DNA of 64,000 bases, taken from the NCBI GenBank assembly GCA_000621985.1, contig JHWW01000001.1, forward strand, positions 124,001 to 188,000, written 5' to 3'. The notes under the pieces are model-generated. The model was not told the DNA's origin. It was given only the letters and a program-made list of their open reading frames with translations, and did no database searches. Positions 1-9,308 of the stretch are shown here, one piece after another. The translations under genes were made by a program, and so were the position numbers. Position 1 is the stretch's first letter, and every line of letters starts with the position of its first letter. This stretch comes from Lachnospiraceae bacterium V9D3004 (lineage in GTDB: Bacteria; Bacillota; Clostridia; Lachnospirales; Lachnospiraceae).

Positions 1-1232
1 GCAAGATTACGGATATGCTTGGTCAGGATTCGGATATAATCATCCGTTTCCAGGGAGGAAGCAATGCGGGACATACTATCGTGAATAATTACGGTAAGTT
101 CGCACTCCACATTCTGCCGTCAGGTGTGTTCTATGATCATACAACAAGCATTATCGGTAATGGTGTTGCGCTTAATATTCCGGATCTGTTCAAAGAGATC
201 AAGGGTATTGTTGACAGAGGAGTTCCGATGCCGAAGATCCTTGTATCGGACAGGGCTCAGATTGTGATGCCATATCATATATTATTTGACCAGTGCGAAG
301 AAGAAAGACTTGCAGGCAGGTCATTCGGTTCCACAAAATCGGGAATCGCACCGTTTTATTCAGACAAATATGCAAAGATCGGTTTCCAGGTGTCTGAGCT
401 TTTTGCTGATGATGAAACACTTAAGGCAAAGATCAGTCAGGTATGTGCTGTTAAGAATGTGATCCTTAAGAATCTTTATAACAAGCCGGAACTTGATGAA
501 AAAGAGATACTCGACACACTCCATGAGTACCGTGACATCGTTAAGCCTTATGTGTGTGATGTATCGACTTATCTGTATAATGCCCTTAAGGAAGGAAAGA
601 GGATTCTTCTTGAGGGACAGCTCGGTTCATTGAAAGATCCCGATCACGGAATATATCCTATGGTCACATCTTCAAGCACACTTGCCGCATACGGTGCAAT
701 AGGAGCGGGAATACCGCCTTATGAGATCAAGCGCATAGTGACTGTGGTTAAAGCGTATTCAAGTGCTGTAGGAGCAGGAGAATTCGTAAGTGAGATATTC
801 GGTGATGAGGCTGATGAACTCCGTAAGCGTGGCGGAGACGGTGGCGAATACGGTGCGACAACGGGACGTCCGAGAAGAATGGGATGGTTTGACGCAGTTG
901 CAAGCAGATACGGTTGCAGGATCCAGGGAGCTACCGAAGTGGCGCTTACGGTACTTGACGTTCTCGGATATCTTGATGAGCTTCCAATCTGTGTCGGCTA
1001 TGAGATAGACGGAGAGGTTACAAAAGAATTCCCGACAACGGCAATGCTTGCAAAAGCAAAACCCGTATACGAGAAGCTTCCGGGATGGAAGACCGATATC
1101 CGCGGAATTAAGAAATACGAAGATCTCCCTGAAAACTGCCGTAAATATATAGAATTCATAGAGAAAGAGATCGGAGTAAGGATCTCAATGGTATCAAACG
1201 GACCTAAGAGAGAAGATATCATTTACAGATAA
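1..1232 (+). CDS. purA: Adenylosuccinate synthetase, 5' end cut by window edge
   Basis: Catalyses the GTP-dependent joining of IMP and aspartate to adenylosuccinate, the first step from IMP to AMP, in the cytoplasm. The reading frame is open from base 3 (KITD, the end of the usual GDEGKGKxTD P-loop) into MLGQDSD. About 15 N-terminal residues lie outside the window. Visible family motifs are GGSNAGHTIV (IMP/GTP site), GSTKSGIAPFYSDK, DHGIYPMVTSSST, the GAGEFVSE region and TTGRPRRMGWFDAV near the C-terminus. The usual EGAQG segment reads EGQLGSLKDPDHG, a variant I infer is lineage-specific. A terminator hairpin follows the stop by about 55 bases, so it appears to end its transcription unit. Confidence 0.95.
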   Translation, partial: KITDMLGQDSDIIIRFQGGSNAGHTIVNNYGKFALHILPSGVFYDHTTSIIGNGVALNIPDLFKEIKGIVDRGVPMPKILVSDRAQIVMPYHILFDQCEEERLAGRSFGSTKSGIAPFYSDKYAKIGFQVSELFADDETLKAKISQVCAVKNVILKNLYNKPELDEKEILDTLHEYRDIVKPYVCDVSTYLYNALKEGKRILLEGQLGSLKDPDHGIYPMVTSSSTLAAYGAIGAGIPPYEIKRIVTVVKAYSSAVGAGEFVSEIFGDEADELRKRGGDGGEYGATTGRPRRMGWFDAVASRYGCRIQGATEVALTVLDVLGYLDELPICVGYEIDGEVTKEFPTTAMLAKAKPVYEKLPGWKTDIRGIKKYEDLPENCRKYIEFIEKEIGVRISMVSNGPKREDIIYR

Positions 1233-1286
1233 TGGATAATAATACAAACATTAAGCAAGAAGAGCGGAATGTTCTGAAGTACGAAA

Positions 1287-1327
1287 ATCGAGTAGGGTTG
1301 AGTATCACCCTGCTCGTATTATTTTTT
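1287..1327 (+). terminator. Intrinsic terminator after purA
   Basis: A ten-pair stem (1289-1298 with 1307-1316, one G-U pair) with a short loop is followed by a run of T residues at 1321-1327. The position fits termination of purA. Confidence 0.8.
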
Positions 1328-1360
1328 GGAAATTGGAGGTTTCTGCTTCACAGGCCCTCC

Positions 1361-1437
1361 TTCGGATGATCAAGGCTGTTTCTTACATGCAAGCATGACG
1401 TATCAGCCTTGATCATCCGAAGAACTGTGAATAGTAA
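1361..1437. repeat. Palindromic intergenic repeat, family 1, copy A
   Basis: Perfect 18-base inverted arms (1361-1378 and 1404-1421) enclose a smaller palindromic loop. They are followed by the tail ACTGTGAATAGTAA at 1424-1437. The same tail, with at most one change, ends the hairpin regions at 40082-40170 and 47587-47679. It lies between the purA terminator and the promoter of the next operon. Confidence 0.65.
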
Positions 1438-1465
1438 CGCTATGTAACTATGTTCTACAAGGCAC

Positions 1466-1495
1466 TTGTCTAACACTATATAAAAGTGTTATAAT
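1466..1495 (+). promoter_or_regulatory. Predicted promoter of the DUF5717 operon
   Basis: TTGTCT at 1466-1471 and TATAAT at 1490-1495 are separated by 18 bases. The spacer holds a small inverted repeat (AACAC...GTGTT). The start codon lies 32 bases after the -10 box, giving a short leader. Confidence 0.6.
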
Positions 1496-1526
1496 AACAT
1501 TAACTACGTATATATGAAAGGTAGCC

Positions 1527-4500
1527 ATGAACGATAAGATAGAGCAGTTTGCAAAAGGTGTGTTCGAAGAAGCTCAGACAGAGCTCATCCTTTCCGATCC
1601 GGAACTTATTCTGCAGATCGAAGAAGGACGAACAATAAGCGGAAGCTTCTATATCAGCAATGACAGGGATGTACTCATGCAGGGCATCCTTTATTCCGAT
1701 TGTCCTTATTTGACGCTGACCAGACGTGAATCCACGGGAAATGAACTGTCAGCGGATTATGAATTCTCTGCTGCCGAACTTATGGCGGGAGAGACAGTCA
1801 ATACTTGTATCCATGTTATCACAAGCTGTGGGGAAACAAAAATACCCGTATCTGTTACTGTAGATATCCCGGCAATTACCTATGAAGGTGGCTCCGTAAA
1901 GGACCTCACAGGTTTTGCCACTCTTGCAAAGGAGTCTCCCAAAGAGGCACTGAAGATATTCAAAAGCGAAGATTTTTCCAGGGTACTGCTTTACAGGGAT
2001 GTAGAGAAGCAGACACTGTATGATGCTCTTATCGGCGGTTCGGCGCCGATTCATGCAATGGAGGAATTCCTTGTTGCATCGAGAAAAAAGAACAGGATAA
2101 TTATCAGTATCGACAGGAATAATCTTAATTTCGATAATGTTGAAAAGACGATCACAGATAAGATAATCATATCAAAGAATACATGGGGAAGCGTTGAGAT
2201 ATCAATACGCAGCGATTCCGAATTCATCAAGCCTGCACATAAGAGACTCTGGACCGACAATTTTCTGGAAGACAGCATACCTCTGCTCTTCACTATCGAA
2301 CCGGATAATATGCTTCAGGGCGAGAATTCGGGCAGAATATATATCGAGACAACGCATCAGGTTTTGGAAGTAAGCATTACATGTACCGTTGCAAAGAAGA
2401 GTGCCGGCAGACAGATCCTGTCCGGACAGTATTATATAAAAGTCATGAGGGAGTTCATCAACCTCAGGAACCAGTTGATCACTCCGGTGGAATTCAGAAA
2501 CAGGATAGATGTGTTAACAACGGAATATCGCGGATCGTGTGAGGAATACAGTGATCTTGCGGAAGCATATGCAGCTATCATCACATCGGCCGGAGACATG
2601 AAGGATTATGTAAGATCCATAAGACTCAGACAGGAACCGGGATATGCCACAGACATGAAAACTGTGATGGATTATTCTATGTATCTGTATGTGCTTGCAA
2701 TGTATCACTCGGTTGTCGGAGACAGAGTTGAAACACTCAGGCTTGTAAGGATAATGAGTGATATGTATGAGAATGAATTCAATCACTGGTTTATATTCTA
2801 TCTGCTTCTTATAACAGAGCCTGAATTCAAGAACAGTCATAATGCATTTTCAAAGATTAGGGACTATATTGCAGAAGGCTGCACAAGTCCGCTCATATAC
2901 AGCGCGTTCTGTGAGATGCTGCGCGATGACAGCTCGCATATACATGAATGGAACGACAGCATGATAAGTCCTCTTGTATGGGGCGCTGAGAGAGGGCTTC
3001 TTAATCTTGAGACCGCCCAGGGGTATGCGTACCATGTGAGTAGACTCAGAGGCTTCAATCCGCTTATATACCGCAGTATGAAAAAATTATTCGATACATT
3101 CGGAACCGATGACATACTTCAGCAGATCTGTCGAATGCTCATCAATGCGGGGAAAACAGATGCGGAAGCTTTGTTCTGGTATGAAAAAGGAGTGGAAAAA
3201 CAGCTCAGGATAACACAGCTGTATGAATACTACCTCAAATCACTGCCGGGTGATGACGACAGGATAATACCTCATACGGTGCTTATGTACTTTGCACTTG
3301 ATAACAGACTGTCGGACCGCGAAAAATCAAAGCTTTTTGCTTCGGTGATAAAAGGAAAAAAGACAGACAGTGCCGCATATAAGGCATACACCGTAATGAT
3401 GTCGAATTATGCGAGAAATCAGCTTATAGAAGGTAATATTGATGCGGATCTTGCGGTGATATACGAAGACTGCATAAAACTTGATTCGGTGGACGAGACG
3501 ACTGCACATGCTCTTCCGCAGATAATGTTCCGTCAGGAGATCATTTGTACCAATCCGTGTATGGAAGCCGTATGCGTTGTCCACAGGGAACTTGAAAAAG
3601 AAGTCATCGTTCCTTTTGTGAACGGACGGGCGTACGCAGACATATATTCTTCTGATGCATTTATCTTCATGATAGACAAAAAAGGCAATCGTTACTATTA
3701 CACGGAAGATTATACAATGCGTAAACTGCTCCATCTGGATGCCTACGCCGAAAAATGTTTTGAAGTGTCTTCCGATGATGACGGTTTGCTGGCATATATG
3801 TATATAAAATGCACTAAAGACTTCAGGACCGGCGATGATGTTATCGCTATCAGGAGACTGGCTCATAAGAGGCTTAAGCTGAGGAGATTCTACAGCAGGA
3901 ACAATCTGTCGGCTCTTATATATCATTATTATGAACATGTTGACGGCGAGCGGCTTGATGAGATGCTCGAACTGCTGAATCTTGAAGAATGTGATCGTAA
4001 GAATCGCAACAAATGGATCGAACTGTATATTGTAAGAGGAATGCACATGAAGGCGCTTAAGGCTGTGAACCGTTACGGATATGCGGATATTGACAGTGCA
4101 AAGCTTGGAAAAATGTGCGAAGATCTGATACCTTATGTGGAGGATATGCCCAAAGAAGGCGACGATACTTTAAGGGATACTCTTACGATGACAGCCTGTG
4201 AAGTATTCAAAAGAGGAGGATATTCAAGACAGATCCTTGAATATCTTGCGGATACATATAAGGGAGAAAGCCGTATCATGCCGGACATCTGGAAAGCTGC
4301 TTCAGGCATAGGACTAGGTACGGTCAATTTTGAAGAGAGGATCCTTGAGAGGTTTTTATTGACCGAAGATATGATAATTACGGGATTGCCGATATTTGAA
4401 TCATATCTTGCCGAAGGAACGTCAGATACGATCAAGAAAGCTTATATATCATATGTCATGTACCTGTATATCACAAAAGAAGACGTGAGCGATATACATA

Positions 4501-5096
4501 TCGATCAGCCGCTGTGGGATTATGTTCGTGACAAAATGATGGATGAATATAACAATACATGCCTTCTTGCAAGACTTAAGGATTACAGTCTGAAGGACAA
4601 TCTGGATGAAAGCGAAAAGCTGTTTTGCGAGATAAGTCTTACGAGACTTTATAAGAGCGGCATAATAATGACATTTTACAGGAATTTTGAGAAAAAGTTG
4701 AAGGCTTATATAGGAACTTCCGACAGAGAGATACTTCAGTGCGTGGCAAGACCCGGAATACCGATGAAGATCAGATGTGTCATGACTGACGGCAGTGCGA
4801 GCATCATCAAGGCACAGGAGGTTCTTTACGGAATATATGTTAAGGATGTCATAGTATTTTCAGGCGAGAGGATCACCTATGAATTCTTCGAGGAAAAAGG
4901 CGGCAAGAAGATAGTATATGCAACCGGTAACGTCGAATACAATACGGGAGAGTCCGGGGACAATCTCGGAAGACTGGGAATGATCAACGATATGCTTGAT
5001 ACCTATAGTAAAAATGATCAGGAAGCATTATATGCTAAAATGAAGGATTATATAGTACTTGACGAGACATCAAAGGATCTGTTCACGATCCTGTGA
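1527..5096 (+). CDS. Giant DUF5717-family protein, first gene of an uncharacterised operon
   Basis: A 1189-residue protein of unknown function that I recognise as DUF5717-like, a family I know only from Lachnospiraceae and relatives. No signal peptide or membrane segment is visible, so it is probably cytoplasmic. Residues 1 to about 300 look beta-rich, as two or more immunoglobulin-like sandwiches (patterns such as GRTISGSFYISNDRD and GRIYIETTHQVLEVSITC). Residues about 300-1000 are alpha-helical and repetitive, like a TPR-type solenoid. The last 180 residues look beta-rich again. The ATG at 1527 follows AAAGGTAG. The next gene starts 38 bases downstream, followed by two more in close order. 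A scaffold role is inference from the architecture only. Confidence 0.8.
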   Translation: MNDKIEQFAKGVFEEAQTELILSDPELILQIEEGRTISGSFYISNDRDVLMQGILYSDCPYLTLTRRESTGNELSADYEFSAAELMAGETVNTCIHVITSCGETKIPVSVTVDIPAITYEGGSVKDLTGFATLAKESPKEALKIFKSEDFSRVLLYRDVEKQTLYDALIGGSAPIHAMEEFLVASRKKNRIIISIDRNNLNFDNVEKTITDKIIISKNTWGSVEISIRSDSEFIKPAHKRLWTDNFLEDSIPLLFTIEPDNMLQGENSGRIYIETTHQVLEVSITCTVAKKSAGRQILSGQYYIKVMREFINLRNQLITPVEFRNRIDVLTTEYRGSCEEYSDLAEAYAAIITSAGDMKDYVRSIRLRQEPGYATDMKTVMDYSMYLYVLAMYHSVVGDRVETLRLVRIMSDMYENEFNHWFIFYLLLITEPEFKNSHNAFSKIRDYIAEGCTSPLIYSAFCEMLRDDSSHIHEWNDSMISPLVWGAERGLLNLETAQGYAYHVSRLRGFNPLIYRSMKKLFDTFGTDDILQQICRMLINAGKTDAEALFWYEKGVEKQLRITQLYEYYLKSLPGDDDRIIPHTVLMYFALDNRLSDREKSKLFASVIKGKKTDSAAYKAYTVMMSNYARNQLIEGNIDADLAVIYEDCIKLDSVDETTAHALPQIMFRQEIICTNPCMEAVCVVHRELEKEVIVPFVNGRAYADIYSSDAFIFMIDKKGNRYYYTEDYTMRKLLHLDAYAEKCFEVSSDDDGLLAYMYIKCTKDFRTGDDVIAIRRLAHKRLKLRRFYSRNNLSALIYHYYEHVDGERLDEMLELLNLEECDRKNRNKWIELYIVRGMHMKALKAVNRYGYADIDSAKLGKMCEDLIPYVEDMPKEGDDTLRDTLTMTACEVFKRGGYSRQILEYLADTYKGESRIMPDIWKAASGIGLGTVNFEERILERFLLTEDMIITGLPIFESYLAEGTSDTIKKAYISYVMYLYITKEDVSDIHIDQPLWDYVRDKMMDEYNNTCLLARLKDYSLKDNLDESEKLFCEISLTRLYKSGIIMTFYRNFEKKLKAYIGTSDREILQCVARPGIPMKIRCVMTDGSASIIKAQEVLYGIYVKDVIVFSGERITYEFFEEKGGKKIVYATGNVEYNTGESGDNLGRLGMINDMLDTYSKNDQEALYAKMKDYIVLDETSKDLFTIL

Positions 5097-5134
5097 CGCG
5101 CAAAACAGTTACGATAAACGGGGGATATAAGTGT

Positions 5135-6379
5135 ATGGAGGAGAAATCATTGTTCATAGGTCTTGACATCGGCAATGTGGAATCAAGAATATGCTATTAT
5201 GACGAGAGCAAATATGAACCTGTGTGCATTAATGATAAAACAATTCCTACAATACTCGGGGTGAAAGATACAGGCGAATGGCTGTACGGTGAAGAAGCAC
5301 TTGAGATGCATAATGCAGGTAGGTGCGATATTATTGAAAACGGTATCAATGCCATAGCAGCCGGCGAACCTCTTATGCTTAATGAAAGGGAAGTCAAACC
5401 GGTATTTTATCTTGCAACGTTTTTGCGTAAGATATTGTCCCTCATACACGGCGCTGAGCCGGGAAAGAGGATACGAAAACTGGTAGTGACGGCAATTTCC
5501 GTCACAAAGAATCTTACCGATATACTGTATGTGGCTCTTGACAGTATAGGTATAGGCAGGGACAGGGTATGCGTGCTTAATTACAGACAGAGCTATCTGT
5601 ATTTTGTGATGAGTCAGGGAAGAGAATTCTGGCTGAACGATGTGGGAATGTTCGACTTCGGCCACGAAGGGCTTGTATATCTGCAGATCACTATGGACAG
5701 ACGAAAAAAACCTTATATAGTCGGCATCAAAGAGAAGGATTACTCGGAAGATCTTAATATGTCCATGCTTGACGAATACAGTGAAGAGAAGCTTGTGTAC
5801 GAATTCAACAATATAACGCAGAATGCGCTTCATAAGCAGATATTATCCACTCTGTATATGATAGGCCCCGGATTTGCAAGCGGATGGGCCGACGAGAGCA
5901 TGAAAAAATTATGCTCCGGCAGGCGTGTGTTCAAAGGTGTCAATCTGTATGCGGAAGGTGCCTGTTATGCAGCGAGACATCTTGCGGGTGAAGGAAATAT
6001 CGAGCCGTTTGTATACATTGATGAGAATATGATCGCTTCGCATATATCCACAATGGTATATGTGAATGCAAGTTACCAGGAGATAATCATTGCGAGAGCC
6101 GGATCGGTATGGTATGACATCGATAATTCATTTGACATAATACCCGATGATGAGATGGAGATAGGCATCAAAGTAAGCAATGTGATCACAAGAGAGAGTT
6201 CAAAACATATTATAGAATTCAACGATATAGTTTCGAGAAGACCGTCAAGAATGAGCAGGATAACGGTCAGGGTCCGGATGCAGGATATCGAGCATGTTGT
6301 CATTACTGTTAAGGATGATGGATTCGGTGAGATGTATCCGTCTTCCAACAGGATATTCGAGAGGATAATCCGGATATAA
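5135..6379 (+). CDS. Hsp70/actin-fold ATPase-like protein (DUF5716-like)
   Basis: A 414-residue protein with an actin/Hsp70 nucleotide-binding fold. FIGLDIGNVESRICYYD near the N-terminus resembles phosphate loop 1. VGMFDFGHEG in the middle resembles phosphate loop 2. GPGFASGW followed by NLYAEGACYAA resembles the adenosine motif and connecting helix of DnaK. Its C-terminal 100 residues (VRVRMQDIEHVVITVKDDGF) are beta-rich and may be a substrate- or partner-binding part. A GTG overlapping the previous stop at 5093 is possible, but ATG 5135 is preferred because GGGGGA sits nine bases upstream. It probably works with the large protein encoded before it. Chaperone-like or scaffold ATPase function is inference; ATPase activity is untested. 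Confidence 0.75.
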   Translation: MEEKSLFIGLDIGNVESRICYYDESKYEPVCINDKTIPTILGVKDTGEWLYGEEALEMHNAGRCDIIENGINAIAAGEPLMLNEREVKPVFYLATFLRKILSLIHGAEPGKRIRKLVVTAISVTKNLTDILYVALDSIGIGRDRVCVLNYRQSYLYFVMSQGREFWLNDVGMFDFGHEGLVYLQITMDRRKKPYIVGIKEKDYSEDLNMSMLDEYSEEKLVYEFNNITQNALHKQILSTLYMIGPGFASGWADESMKKLCSGRRVFKGVNLYAEGACYAARHLAGEGNIEPFVYIDENMIASHISTMVYVNASYQEIIIARAGSVWYDIDNSFDIIPDDEMEIGIKVSNVITRESSKHIIEFNDIVSRRPSRMSRITVRVRMQDIEHVVITVKDDGFGEMYPSSNRIFERIIRI

Positions 6380-6399
6380 CGGGTACAGGAGGTAGCATT

Positions 6400-7227
6400 G
6401 TGGGTAAGCTGATATTATGCAGTTCAAGAGCGGCTGTAAGACCGTACAGGTTCAGCATATCGGGAGTCGCTGTATACTCAATAGAGGAACTGTGTTATTA
6501 CATATACCATAACATATATGAGATCACGCCGGAATATTTTGATAAGGCGCTTGTGGCATGGCTCAGAAATGAACTCGGAATGACTGTTATTGCCGGCAAA
6601 CTCGAGACAATGCTTGAGATAGAGAGCAGCCTTAAAGATATGGTAATAAGCATATTGTGCAGCTGTGATTATTATGACGAAGATGAGATCAAGGCTCTTC
6701 TTGCCGTCATGAACGAGATAGAGAATCTTCCTTATCACGGAAAGCAGAAAAGAAAAGCCGATATGTATCTTCGTTACGGCAGATATACACTTGCGAAGAA
6801 GGAATATGACAGGATAATCGGCGGAGGTTATGCGGTCAATCTTACACCGAAAGAGTACGGAGATATATTGCATAATCATTCGATTGCATGTTTTTTGCTT
6901 GGAATGTACTCGGATGCTATCATGGATCTGAAGGATGCCTACAGCAGAAATAACGACAGCCGTACATTAAGACAGTATCTGTATACGCTGTTACTATGCG
7001 GCAAGAGGGATACATTTGCAAGGGAAGTACTTAATTACGGAATTGAAGAGCAGGTGTCGGAAGGGATAGTGACACTGTATAATAATGCGAAGGCCCGAGC
7101 GGAGCATTCCGGTGAGTACACCGCACTGTGCGATATGAAGCGTTATTCCACAGACGGTGAATTCAGGGAATATGCGATAGGAAAGATCAATACATGGAAA
7201 CAACAGTACAGAGAGGGAACTTATTGA
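6400..7227 (+). CDS. Helical-repeat (TPR-like) protein of the DUF5717 operon
   Basis: A 275-residue protein that I do not recognise by family. It starts with GTG behind a full AGGAGGT, 21 bases after the preceding stop, so translation is probably coupled. Residues about 110-240 contain pairs of helices with TPR-like spacing (DMYLRYGRYTLAKKEYDRII, then HNHSIACFLLGMYSDAIMDL). The N-terminal 100 residues are acidic and helical. There is no signal peptide or membrane segment. Its role is probably as an adaptor between the Hsp70-like protein and the other operon products; this is inferred from operon position and repeat type. Confidence 0.7.
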   Translation: MGKLILCSSRAAVRPYRFSISGVAVYSIEELCYYIYHNIYEITPEYFDKALVAWLRNELGMTVIAGKLETMLEIESSLKDMVISILCSCDYYDEDEIKALLAVMNEIENLPYHGKQKRKADMYLRYGRYTLAKKEYDRIIGGGYAVNLTPKEYGDILHNHSIACFLLGMYSDAIMDLKDAYSRNNDSRTLRQYLYTLLLCGKRDTFAREVLNYGIEEQVSEGIVTLYNNAKARAEHSGEYTALCDMKRYSTDGEFREYAIGKINTWKQQYREGTY

Positions 7228-7263
7228 TAACCGGTTTAACGGTTGTGTCAGAGGTAGATTTTT

Positions 7264-8562
7264 ATGGGTTTATTTGGACGAAAACGCAGTAAAAAGAATA
7301 AAGAAGTGTATAATATCGAAGAAGTATTACGCAACATAGATAAAGGTATACCGATAACGGAATTCGATACTTCGGATGATACTGCTGACGGTGATGATAA
7401 TACTTCTGCCGATGAGATATACAGATCCGATGCAGTAAAGCTTGATGATACCGGACTCGGCAAAAAGCCGACTATGGATGATGTCCGCAAATATATCGAT
7501 ACCGCCGGTTCGCGTATTGCCATGATGCATGCCCAGAATGACAAGCTTCGCGGTGAGTACGAGAGCGTTACCGAATATCTGAAGGATATTCAGATGATCG
7601 AATCGATAGAAGGAAAAGAAAAGACAAGACTCAATTCATATGCATATGATATTGTAAAAAAAGAAGAAGAGAACAGAAAAAGACTCGGTTACGAACCCGA
7701 TATAAAAGATGCTCATTATAAGACCATGAAGCTCTACGAAGAGTCAATGAACCGTGAGCTTATCAACATGAAGAAAAAAGAGCTTTATCAGGCCGACATA
7801 AAAAATGATCTGAAATATCTCGAGGAAGAAAAAGAAAAATTATATGATGAACAGGATGAACTTCTTGGAAAGACCATGAACATCAGGGGAATATCTATCG
7901 GTGGCGGTGTTCTTATCGTATCACTCATGATCCTGTTCGGTGTTTTGTGGGTTGTGGCAGGACAGGATATGACTATACCTTATATACTTTTGATATTTCT
8001 GTCGGGACTGCTCATATTGTATATATTCATGGGAATGAGAACCAGCAGATATGAGATAATACTTACGGATAAGAAGCTCAGTAAGTGTATCAATCTGCTT
8101 AACAGCGTTAAGATAAAATACGTTAATAATACGGCGTTGCTTGACTATATGTGCAGCAAATACAAAGTAAGCAATTCTGTTGAGCTTGAACATGTATGGC
8201 AGCAGTATATTAAGCTCAGGGAAAATGAAGAAGCTCTTTCGGCAAATGCTGAAGATCTTGTTGTCTTAAAGAAAAGTCTGACCGATTTATTGGAAAAATA
8301 TGGATTGAAAGACACTTCCATATGGGTCGTCCAGGCGAAAGCTCTTCTTGATGAAAAAGAGATGGTGGAAGTAAGACACAGTCTCAATGTCAGAAGACAG
8401 AAATTAAGAAAACAGATAGGTTATAATGATGATCAGATCCGTAAGGATTCTCTGATCATTCAGAAATTTCTGAAGAAGAAGCCTCAGCTTCGCGAACAGA
8501 TCAAAGATGTAATGACAAGATACGGTATAGAACATATTGTCATACAAGCTCTGAGACAATAA
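7264..8562 (+). CDS. Two-TM coiled-coil protein, last gene of the DUF5717 operon
   Basis: A 432-residue protein with no family I can name. It starts with a basic MGLFGRKRSKKNK patch, then an acidic low-complexity stretch (residues 35-60). A charged coiled coil spans about 85-205. Two adjacent membrane helices follow (about 213-232 and 237-257), and a second helical, charged region runs to the end. Both large parts are predicted on the same, probably cytoplasmic, side. AGAGGT lies about nine bases before the ATG. The gene ends the operon and overlaps the convergent thiN by 23 bases. It may anchor the soluble operon proteins to the membrane; this is inference. Confidence 0.7.
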   Translation: MGLFGRKRSKKNKEVYNIEEVLRNIDKGIPITEFDTSDDTADGDDNTSADEIYRSDAVKLDDTGLGKKPTMDDVRKYIDTAGSRIAMMHAQNDKLRGEYESVTEYLKDIQMIESIEGKEKTRLNSYAYDIVKKEEENRKRLGYEPDIKDAHYKTMKLYEESMNRELINMKKKELYQADIKNDLKYLEEEKEKLYDEQDELLGKTMNIRGISIGGGVLIVSLMILFGVLWVVAGQDMTIPYILLIFLSGLLILYIFMGMRTSRYEIILTDKKLSKCINLLNSVKIKYVNNTALLDYMCSKYKVSNSVELEHVWQQYIKLRENEEALSANAEDLVVLKKSLTDLLEKYGLKDTSIWVVQAKALLDEKEMVEVRHSLNVRRQKLRKQIGYNDDQIRKDSLIIQKFLKKKPQLREQIKDVMTRYGIEHIVIQALRQ

Positions 8563-9292
8563 TGAGAGTGCCGCGCTTTACACTGATTGAATAATTCTGA
8601 TCCAGGTAACGGTTGCTTGTGCCAAGTGCGTAAGTATTGGTAAGATCGATATTATCGACATTGTATTCAAGGCCTTTTATTGTGACCTGTTTCGAACGAT
8701 CCGAATGAGAGAACACGGATATATATCTCACCGGGTCCGGACAAAAAAGTGAGAGACATCTGTCTTTTACGGAATGATCATCAAAGGTCAGCTCGGAATC
8801 GGTTATCGCCGTGATGACCTGTCCGTTTCCGATAAGATAACCCCTGCAGCCTTCTTTTGAAAGCCATGTGATAAGTTCGATATTGGCAAGAGTGTGGTCG
8901 ATGCGGCCGCCTGTTCCGCCATAGATAACGAACGTATCATATCCGGCTTTTTTTCCTTCAAGAACTCCAAGATGCATATCAGTATAATCTTTTTCGGGCG
9001 GGAAGCGAAGAACTCCGTAGCTTGCGGATCTTAAGTTGTCAGAAGTACCGGATTGACAGGACTTATTCTCTGCTACCGAATGAACCGTATCCGTGGTCTG
9101 TGTTGAGGTGAATGCAGAAGGATCGCATACCGAGTCAAAATCACCTATGACAAGATCGGGAACGATGCCGCATTTTACAATGTGATCGTAGCCTCCGTCA
9201 ACAGCGATAATATAATCATCTTCTCTTATATCTACAGGACAGGTGCCGTCGTGATCGCCGGCACCGTACAAAAAACATATATTATGATTCAT
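8540..9292 (-). CDS. thiN: Thiamine pyrophosphokinase with an insertion
   Basis: Transfers pyrophosphate from ATP to thiamine, giving thiamine pyrophosphate in the salvage route. Motifs include IIAVDGGYDHIVKCGIVPD, VIGDFDSV, EKDYTDMHLGV and YGGTGGRIDHTLANI, all typical of the family. At 250 residues it is about 30-40 longer than usual. The extra part is a Ser/Thr-rich insertion of roughly 35 residues between the GDFDSV and EKDYTD motifs. The ATG at 9292 is preferred because GAAGGTG lies eight bases upstream; an ATG at 9325 would overlap the preceding mrp-like gene. The 3' end overlaps the convergent operon. I saw no TPP riboswitch nearby. Confidence 0.88.
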   Translation of the reverse strand: MNHNICFLYGAGDHDGTCPVDIREDDYIIAVDGGYDHIVKCGIVPDLVIGDFDSVCDPSAFTSTQTTDTVHSVAENKSCQSGTSDNLRSASYGVLRFPPEKDYTDMHLGVLEGKKAGYDTFVIYGGTGGRIDHTLANIELITWLSKEGCRGYLIGNGQVITAITDSELTFDDHSVKDRCLSLFCPDPVRYISVFSHSDRSKQVTIKGLEYNVDNIDLTNTYALGTSNRYLDQNYSISVKRGTLIIVSELV

Positions 9293-9308
9293 ATATCTGT
9301 CACCTTCA

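Noticed and set aside
3327-4046. 239-codon open frame on the minus strand
   Set aside because: It lies wholly inside the DUF5717-like gene, has no ribosome site and is a shadow of codon usage on the other strand.
5183-5833. 216-codon minus-strand open frame
   Set aside because: Antisense to the Hsp70-like gene; composition is biased and no motif or start site supports it.
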